Origin: Micromonospora sp. WMMA1947
Lineage (GTDB): Bacteria; Actinomycetota; Actinomycetes; Mycobacteriales; Micromonosporaceae
Direction of reading: 5' to 3'
Length of the DNA: 64,000 nucleotides
NCBI RefSeq assembly: GCF_027497355.1
Contig: NZ_CP114909.1
Location: 2,914,001 to 2,978,000, forward strand
Made by a program: the position numbers and the translations under genes. The notes beneath the pieces were generated by a model. It was not told where the DNA came from, made no database searches, and saw only the letters and a list, made by a program, of their open reading frames with translations. Below are positions 58,840-64,000 of the stretch, in pieces (position 1 is the stretch's first letter; each line of letters opens with the position of its first letter).

Positions 58840-60327
58840 TCAGGTCTGCCCGGCCACGAGTTCCGCCGCGGCGGCGTCGAGTCGCCGCGCGTACCCGGGG
58901 CTGATGCTGCCCTCGCGGCGACGCTCGTCGATCTTGCCGCGGAGCCGGTCCACGGCGGCGGTCACCTCGCCCTCACCGCTCGCGGCGACCGCGTTGCGCA
59001 GCAGGTTGCGCAGGTCCACCCCGACGTCCTCGCGGATCTGGCCCTCCGTCAGCCCGTCCTCGATCAGCCCGTCCACCCGTTCGGCGGCGTCGGCCTGACC
59101 GGCGCCCGGCGGGCGGGCGCCGCCGGTCGGCGGCACCGACGTCGGCGCGGCCGGCGACGTGGTGGCCGGCGTCTCGGTCACCGGCGGCTCGGCGGGCGTC
59201 GGCTGCACCGGCCCGGCGGTCGGCAGCACCCGGGGGTCGGCGGGCCGGTCCGGCGTCAGCGCGGGCGCCAGCAGCGCCGCGGCGGCGACCACTGCCACAC
59301 CGACGGCCGCCACCGTGAGGGTGCGGCGCCGGCCCGGCCCGGCTGCCGGAACCGGCTGCGCGGCGGGGGCGGGCTCCGGGGGCGGGACCGGCCCCGGCGG
59401 CGCGGCTGCGGCGGCCGGTTCCGGGCCGGCCGGCGGCGAGGTCAGAGCGGGCAGCGTCATGGTCGGCGCCAGCATGGTGGCGGCCTGTGGGTCCGCCGGC
59501 AGCATCTGGTCGCGCAGCACGGCGGCCACCCGGTGCGCGGTGGGCCGGCGACGCGGGTCGCGGGCCAGGCACCGCAGGCAGATCTCCGCGACCGTCCGGG
59601 GCAGCCCCGGTACGTCGTCCAGCGTGGGCTCCGGACTGTCCGCGAGCGCCGCGCTCAGTTGCTCCCAGGTCTCCGCCGGGTACGGCGGCTGCCCGGTCAG
59701 CGTCTCGAACAGCAGCACGCCGAGCGAGTACACGTCGGTGGCCGGCTGGGCGGGCGCCCCGTCGAGCCGTTCCGGGGCCACGTACGCCGGGGTGCCGAAC
59801 GTGCCGCCGTCCTCGTCGTCGTCCGGCGTGCCGATCCGGGTGGCGATGCCGAAGTCGAGCACCTTCGCGCCGGTGCCGGTCATCATGACGTTCGCCGGTG
59901 TGACGTCGCGGTGCACGATGCCGAGCCGGTGTGCCGCGGCCAGCGCCTCGGCCACCTGCGCGCCCGTCTCCACCGCCACCGGCCAGGGCAGCGGCCCCTG
60001 GGTGAGCCGGTGCTCCAGCTCCTCGCCGCTGAGCAGTTCCATCACCACGAACGAGGTGATCGAGCCGTCCGGGGCCACCGTCTCGCCGTAGTCGTGCACG
60101 GCGGTGACATGCGGATGGTCGAGTTGGGCGGCCGAGCGGGCCTCCTCGCGAACCATGTCGCGGAACCGCGCGTCGGCGGCGAGCGAGGGGGCGAGCACCT
60201 TCACCGCCACCACCCGGTCGAGCACCTCGTCGCGGGCACGCCAGATCACCGACATGCCACCGGCACCGATCCGGTCGATGAGCCGGTACCGCCGGGCCAG
60301 CAGACGGCCGGCCTGGAGTGTCGCCAT
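58840..60327 (-). CDS. membrane Ser/Thr protein kinase (Pkn type)
   Basis: A 495-residue eukaryotic-type kinase. The catalytic domain (about 10-265) shows the G-loop IGAGGMSVIWRA, VAVKVL, the catalytic loop IVHRDVTPANVMM, KVLDFGIA and the activation-segment end GTPAYVAPE. In the catalytic loop the usual Lys two residues after Asp is Thr. A Pro/Ala linker leads to one helix (LTVAAVGVAVVAAAALLAPAL) and an extracellular tail of about 120 residues ending in a helical charged region, without PASTA repeats. ATG 60327 is the start. Substrates unknown. Confidence 0.92.
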   Translation of the reverse strand: MATLQAGRLLARRYRLIDRIGAGGMSVIWRARDEVLDRVVAVKVLAPSLAADARFRDMVREEARSAAQLDHPHVTAVHDYGETVAPDGSITSFVVMELLSGEELEHRLTQGPLPWPVAVETGAQVAEALAAAHRLGIVHRDVTPANVMMTGTGAKVLDFGIATRIGTPDDDEDGGTFGTPAYVAPERLDGAPAQPATDVYSLGVLLFETLTGQPPYPAETWEQLSAALADSPEPTLDDVPGLPRTVAEICLRCLARDPRRRPTAHRVAAVLRDQMLPADPQAATMLAPTMTLPALTSPPAGPEPAAAAAPPGPVPPPEPAPAAQPVPAAGPGRRRTLTVAAVGVAVVAAAALLAPALTPDRPADPRVLPTAGPVQPTPAEPPVTETPATTSPAAPTSVPPTGGARPPGAGQADAAERVDGLIEDGLTEGQIREDVGVDLRNLLRNAVAASGEGEVTAAVDRLRGKIDERRREGSISPGYARRLDAAAAELVAGQT

Positions 60328-60503
60328 CAGCTCGCACCTGCCTGTGCTCGGGAGCGCTATCAGGTTCCGTGAATGTGTCTTACGTGTCAACAGTCCGCGC
60401 GGCGCCAATCGCGCGGCGCACATCCGCGATGGCTCCCCGTCACCGCCGGGAGCGGCGGGGACGTCCGCCCGGCCGGTTGTGCGCCGCGTGCCAGGATGAA
60501 CGC

Positions 60504-61337
60504 ATGGCAGCAGGTCCGGTGGCGTTCGTGCTCGGCGGCGGGGGAGTGCTCGGCGCGGTCGAGGTGGGCATGCTGCGTGCGCTGTTCCGCGCCCGGATCA
60601 CACCCGATCTGGTGCTCGGTACGTCGATCGGCGCGGTCAACGGCGCCCTGGTCGCCGCCGACCCGACCGAGGCGGTCACCGACCGGCTGGTCCGGCTCTG
60701 GGCCTCGCCCGAGGCCAGCGAGGTGTACGGCGACTCGGTCGCCCGGCAGTTGCGCCGATTCGCCGCCCGCACCCACCTGCACTCGCCCCGCCCGCTGTAC
60801 CGCCTGCTGGAGAGCACGCTGGGCGAGGAGACCACCTTCGCCGACCTGGCGGTGCCGTTCCGCTGCTGCGCCGCGAACATCGAGCGTGCCGCCGAGCACT
60901 GGTTCCACAGCGGACCACTGGTGCCGGCGGTGCTCGCCTCCGCCTCGGTACCCGGGCTGCTGCCCCCGACCCAGATCGACGGCCAGCACTACATCGACGG
61001 CGGGGTGGTCAACTCGATCCCGGTCGGCGAGGCGGTGGCGCTCGGCGCGAAGCAGATCTTCGTGCTCCAGGTGGGCCGGATAGAACGCGAGCTGAGCCCG
61101 CCGCGCCGCCCCTGGGAGATCGCCCAGGTGGCGTTCGAGATCGCCCGCCGGCACCGGTTCGCGCGGGAGATGGCGGCGCTGCCCGAGGACGTGGAGGTGC
61201 ACGTGCTGCCCACCGGCGGGCTGGAGCCGCGCGACGACAGCCCGTGGGCGTACCGGGACACGGCGGCGGTGGGCCGGCGGATCAGTCGCGCGTACACTGC
61301 GTCGCGCCGATACCTGGACACCGCGCTGGAGCGCTGA
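60504..61337 (+). CDS. patatin-like phospholipase/esterase
   Basis: A 277-residue patatin with the complete Ser-Asp dyad: oxyanion FVLGGGGVLGAVEVG, nucleophile elbow LGTSIGAVNG and the acid in YIDGGVVNSIPV. It is expected to hydrolyse acyl esters of lipids inside the cell, since no signal peptide is seen. AGGA stands 7 bases before ATG 60504. The next gene starts right after its stop without a gap and encodes an acyltransferase-like protein, suggesting a deacylation-reacylation pair acting on one lipid. Confidence 0.92.
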   Translation: MAAGPVAFVLGGGGVLGAVEVGMLRALFRARITPDLVLGTSIGAVNGALVAADPTEAVTDRLVRLWASPEASEVYGDSVARQLRRFAARTHLHSPRPLYRLLESTLGEETTFADLAVPFRCCAANIERAAEHWFHSGPLVPAVLASASVPGLLPPTQIDGQHYIDGGVVNSIPVGEAVALGAKQIFVLQVGRIERELSPPRRPWEIAQVAFEIARRHRFAREMAALPEDVEVHVLPTGGLEPRDDSPWAYRDTAAVGRRISRAYTASRRYLDTALER

Positions 61338-62363
61338 ATGCCGCTGCCACCCCGCTGGCTCCGCCGGCTGGTGCTCGCCCCTGGCGTGGTGCTGCTCGCC
61401 TTCTTCGTGGTGACCACGCTGCCGGCCTGGGCACTGCTGGCGCTCGCCGCGTCTCCGCTGGTGCCGGGGCGGCTGCGCCCGCTGCGACTGCTCTGGATCG
61501 GCACCGTCTACCTGGTCTGGGACGCCGCCGCGCTGCTCGCGCTGTTCCTGCTGTGGCTGGCCTCGGGCTTCGGCGCGTACAAGCGCGCGCCGGCGTTCCA
61601 GCGGGCCCACTACGTGCTGGCCGGCTGGTTCCTGCGGATCATGTTCTGGCAGGCCCGGTGGACGCTGCGGCTGAGCATCGACGTGGTCGGCGCCGACCCG
61701 GACACCGCCCTGCCGGGCCGCCCCGAGCTGGTGGTCTGCCGGCACGCCGGGCCCGGTGACTCGTTCATCCTGATCCACGCGCTGGTGAACTGGTTCAACC
61801 GGGAACCCCGGATCGTGCTCAAGGAGACCCTCCAGTGGGATCCGGCGATCGACGTGCTGCTCAACCGGCTGCCCAACCGGTTCATCGCGGCCGGGCCGGA
61901 CGGGCGGGAGTCGGTGGTGCGGCAGATCGGCCACCTGGCCACCGGCCTGGACGACGACGACGCCTTCGTGATCTTCCCGGAGGGGGGAAACTTCACCCCG
62001 TCCCGGCGGCTGCGCGCGATCGACCGGCTCCGCGGGCTCGGGCTGGAGCGGATGGCGCGGCGGGCCGAGCGGATGCGGCACGTGCTCGCCCCGCAGCCCG
62101 GCGGGCTGCTCGCCGCGCTGGACGCCGCGCCGGACGCCGGAGTGATCTTCGTGGCGCACACCGGTCTGGACCAGATGCTCACCGTCGCCGACGTGTGGCG
62201 CGAACTGCCGATGGACAAGCGGATCGTGATGCGGTTCTGGTCGGTGCCGCCGGAGGAGATCCCGGCCGGCAAGCAGGAACGCGTCGACTGGCTGTTCGAC
62301 TGGTGGGCCCGCATCGACACGTGGATCGCCGCCAACCGCAACGGCGCGGCCGACGACGCCTGA
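61338..62363 (+). CDS. PlsC-like acyltransferase, membrane-bound
   Basis: A 341-residue protein with two or three N-terminal helices (LAPGVVLLAFFVVTTLPAWA; IGTVYLVWDAAALLALFLLW) and an acyltransferase domain in which the catalytic H-x4-D reads CRHAGPGDSF, followed by LKETLQWDPAIDVLLNRLPN and IFPEGGNFTP. The H-A-G-P-G-D form is typical of a distinct actinobacterial PlsC branch. ATG begins immediately after the patatin TGA. The likely reaction is acylation of a lysolipid; the true acceptor is unknown. Confidence 0.87.
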   Translation: MPLPPRWLRRLVLAPGVVLLAFFVVTTLPAWALLALAASPLVPGRLRPLRLLWIGTVYLVWDAAALLALFLLWLASGFGAYKRAPAFQRAHYVLAGWFLRIMFWQARWTLRLSIDVVGADPDTALPGRPELVVCRHAGPGDSFILIHALVNWFNREPRIVLKETLQWDPAIDVLLNRLPNRFIAAGPDGRESVVRQIGHLATGLDDDDAFVIFPEGGNFTPSRRLRAIDRLRGLGLERMARRAERMRHVLAPQPGGLLAALDAAPDAGVIFVAHTGLDQMLTVADVWRELPMDKRIVMRFWSVPPEEIPAGKQERVDWLFDWWARIDTWIAANRNGAADDA

Positions 62364-62419
62364 GCGGAATCGCCGCGCGTGTTCAGCGCGGTGCCAGGTC
62401 CGCCGCGTAGGGTGCGCTG

Positions 62420-62740
62420 GTGGAGCAGATCTGCGTGGTGACGACGGTGGTGGACGCCCGCGGGGTCGCGGACGTGCTGGCAGCCGCGGCAGTCGCCGGT
62501 CGGCTGGCGGCCTGCGCCCAGGTCGGCGGCCCGGTGGACAGCACCTACTGGTGGCAGTCGGCGATCCAGACCACCGTCGAGTGGCAGGTGCGGTTCAAGA
62601 CCGCGCCGGACCGCGTGGACGCCCTGGTCGACCAGCTCCGGGCCAACCACCCGTACGAGGTGCCGGAGATCCTGGTCAGCCGGGAGGACAGCGGCAACCC
62701 CGGCTACACCGCCTGGGTACACGAGCAGACCCGGCCCTAG
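62420..62740 (+). CDS. cutA: CutA-like divalent-cation tolerance protein
   Basis: A 106-residue CutA1 homologue. The ferredoxin-like fold shows VVTTVVDARGVADVLAAAAV, LAACAQVGGPVDSTYWW, VEWQVRFKT and NHPYEVPEILV (the H-P-Y-E-x-P-E signature). Trimeric CutA proteins have been linked to copper tolerance and protein stability, though the role is unsettled. It starts at GTG 62420 and lies 56 bases behind the acyltransferase on the same strand. Confidence 0.92.
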   Translation: MEQICVVTTVVDARGVADVLAAAAVAGRLAACAQVGGPVDSTYWWQSAIQTTVEWQVRFKTAPDRVDALVDQLRANHPYEVPEILVSREDSGNPGYTAWVHEQTRP

Positions 62741-62787
62741 GTATTCCTACTCTGTCCGTCCGCTCCGTCGCTGACGAAGCTGGTCGG

Positions 62788-64000
62788 GTGGAGAACACCG
62801 GCTACCCCTGCCCCGGATGCGGCGCCCCGGCCGACCTCGTCGCCGGATGTCGCGGCTGCGGCCGTCCGCCCTATCCGCCCGCCGCCGAGGTGGTCCGGCT
62901 GGACCGGGAGATCACCGAGCTGGTGCCGCGCGTCGAGGCGGCCCGGCTCGCGTACCAGGACCTGTCCGGCCGGCTGGGCACGGCCCGGCAGCGGCGGGCG
63001 GCGCTCGCCGCCCGGATCCGCCAGGAGATCCCCGCGCCGCTCCCGGTGGCCGCGCCGCCGCCGCGCGCGGTCGCGCCCGCCGCCCCGGTACGCCCCGGCG
63101 GCGCGGAAACCTCCACCCGGGCGGTGCAGGGCCTGCTGTTCGTCCTCGGTGGACTGCTGCTCGGCACCGCCGCCGTGGTGTTCACCACTGTCGCCTGGGC
63201 CACGTTCGGAGTGACTGGCCGGGCGCTGATCCTGCTGGCGGTCACCGCGCTGGCCCTGGCCGCGCCGCTCGTCGCCCGGGCGCGCGGGCTGCGCGGCACC
63301 GCCGAGACACTCGCCTCGGTGGCGTTGCTGCTGGTGGTCCTGGACGGGTACGCCGCCTGGTCGGTGGACCTGTTCGGGGTGGCCGGCCTGCCCGGCAGCC
63401 GGTACGCGGCGCTCGTCGCGGCCGTCAGTGCTGTGGTGGCGGCCGGATACGCGCTGGTCAGCCGGCTCACCGCTCCCTGGTTCGCGGCGTGGCTGCTGGC
63501 GCAGCCGGTGCTGCCGCTGGCCGCTGCGGCGTTCCGGCCCACCGCCGCCGGCTGGGCGCTGGTGCTGACCGCCGTGGCGCTCGGTGATCTCGCCGTGGTG
63601 GTCGTGCTGCGCCGTCGTACCTCCGGCAACCCCACCGCCTCGGCGGCCGGGCGGGTGCTGGGCTGGACCGGGCACGGCGTGGCGCTGGTCGTGGCGGCCG
63701 GCTGCGCGCTGGTGCCGCTGGCGGTCGGCCACGCGGCGGGCGTGCCGCTGCTGGCCGGTGGCCCGCTGCTGGTGGTGGCGCTGGCGGTGGTCGCCGGCGC
63801 GCTCGCGGCCGGCAGCCGGGTCTGGCGTGCAACGACCACCGGGCTGCTGGTGCCGGTGCTCGCCCTCGCACTGATCCGGCCGGTCGGTGAACTGCGCCCG
63901 GGGCTGCTGCTGCTCGCCGCCGGTCTCGTGGTGGCGGCGCTCGCCGGTGCGGTCCGGGCGCTGCCCGTGCCGGTCCGGACCGGTCCCCGGGTGGGCGCGC
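62788..64000 (+). CDS. SCO7613-type large membrane protein (partial at right edge)
   Basis: An open frame that runs off the window with no stop in about 404 codons. The N terminus is a double zinc-ribbon (YPCPGCGAPADLVAGCRGCG), followed by a coiled or helical segment (VVRLDREITELVPRVEAARL), a Pro/Ala linker, and then at least ten closely packed hydrophobic helices starting LLFVLGGLLLGTAAVVFTTV. This matches the layout of actinobacterial SCO7613 C-terminal-domain membrane proteins, which are often above 800 residues. Start GTG 62788. Function unknown; a transport or polysaccharide role has not been shown. Confidence 0.78.
   Translation, partial: MENTGYPCPGCGAPADLVAGCRGCGRPPYPPAAEVVRLDREITELVPRVEAARLAYQDLSGRLGTARQRRAALAARIRQEIPAPLPVAAPPPRAVAPAAPVRPGGAETSTRAVQGLLFVLGGLLLGTAAVVFTTVAWATFGVTGRALILLAVTALALAAPLVARARGLRGTAETLASVALLLVVLDGYAAWSVDLFGVAGLPGSRYAALVAAVSAVVAAGYALVSRLTAPWFAAWLLAQPVLPLAAAAFRPTAAGWALVLTAVALGDLAVVVVLRRRTSGNPTASAAGRVLGWTGHGVALVVAAGCALVPLAVGHAAGVPLLAGGPLLVVALAVVAGALAAGSRVWRATTTGLLVPVLALALIRPVGELRPGLLLLAAGLVVAALAGAVRALPVPVRTGPRVGA

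Overview
The window is high-GC (well over 70 % by eye), gene-dense, actinobacterial chromosomal DNA. Two WhiB proteins, a SigR/RsrA pair, a PdtaS-type kinase, nickel SOD with its SodX protease, a fused 2-oxoglutarate decarboxylase/dehydrogenase (Kgd), the small ribosomal protein bL37, DUF5709, DUF6104 and an SCO7613-type membrane protein point to a filamentous actinomycete. The repeat families and protein flavour suggest Micromonosporaceae, probably Micromonospora; the genus is inference. No rRNA, tRNA, CRISPR or prophage was seen. The only mobile element is one intact IS5-family copy.

Layout. 1-5 kb: the end of a two-component system, DUF5709, a STAS/ATPase switch protein, a short-chain dehydrogenase and a GT4 glycosyltransferase. 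5-14 kb: an EamA-like transporter, hisN, rsgA, aroA, an SRAP (yedK-type) gene, whiB, a hydrolase, sigR-rsrA, bL37, a biotinylated mini-carrier and a GNAT. 14-22 kb: a TetR/MFS efflux pair around a palindromic operator, a TPR protein, an SIS-domain protein, pdtaS, and a membrane glycosyltransferase split by a tandem palindromic repeat. 22.5-26.1 kb: an assimilatory sulfur operon (leader peptide, sulfite reductase, zinc-ribbon protein, cysH, sirohydrochlorin chelatase). 26-31.5 kb: whiB1, a lipid kinase, an RsbW-like protein, sodN/sodX and malic enzyme.

31.5-36.2 kb is the accessory zone. It holds an oxidoreductase, the IS element, two inverted copies of a GAAGGGGCCCCTTC palindrome, a second palindrome family, a nucleotidyltransferase remnant and two paralogous hydrolase lipoproteins. 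36.6-47 kb: ackA-pta, a deacetylase-glycosyltransferase fusion and kgd. 47-53 kb: an ABC exporter, a hotdog protein, an OlsB-like plus PlsC-like acyltransferase pair (ornithine-lipid candidate) and a DUF4097-PadR operon. 53-64 kb: an OmpR-type two-component system with downstream HtrA protease, a BON protein, a GT4, a Ser/Thr kinase, a patatin, an acyltransferase, CutA and the start of a large membrane protein.

How the genes work together. Several modules concern redox and envelope stress: SigR/RsrA, WhiB, NiSOD, the sulfur operon supplying cysteine, and the two-component system whose candidate binding repeats stand before both its own operon and htrA. Tight 4-bp ATGA/GTGA overlaps define most operons. 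The rsgA-aroA-SRAP-sigR-rsrA-carrier-pdtaS-whiB1 order resembles the Mycobacterium tuberculosis Rv3219-Rv3228 region as I recall it.
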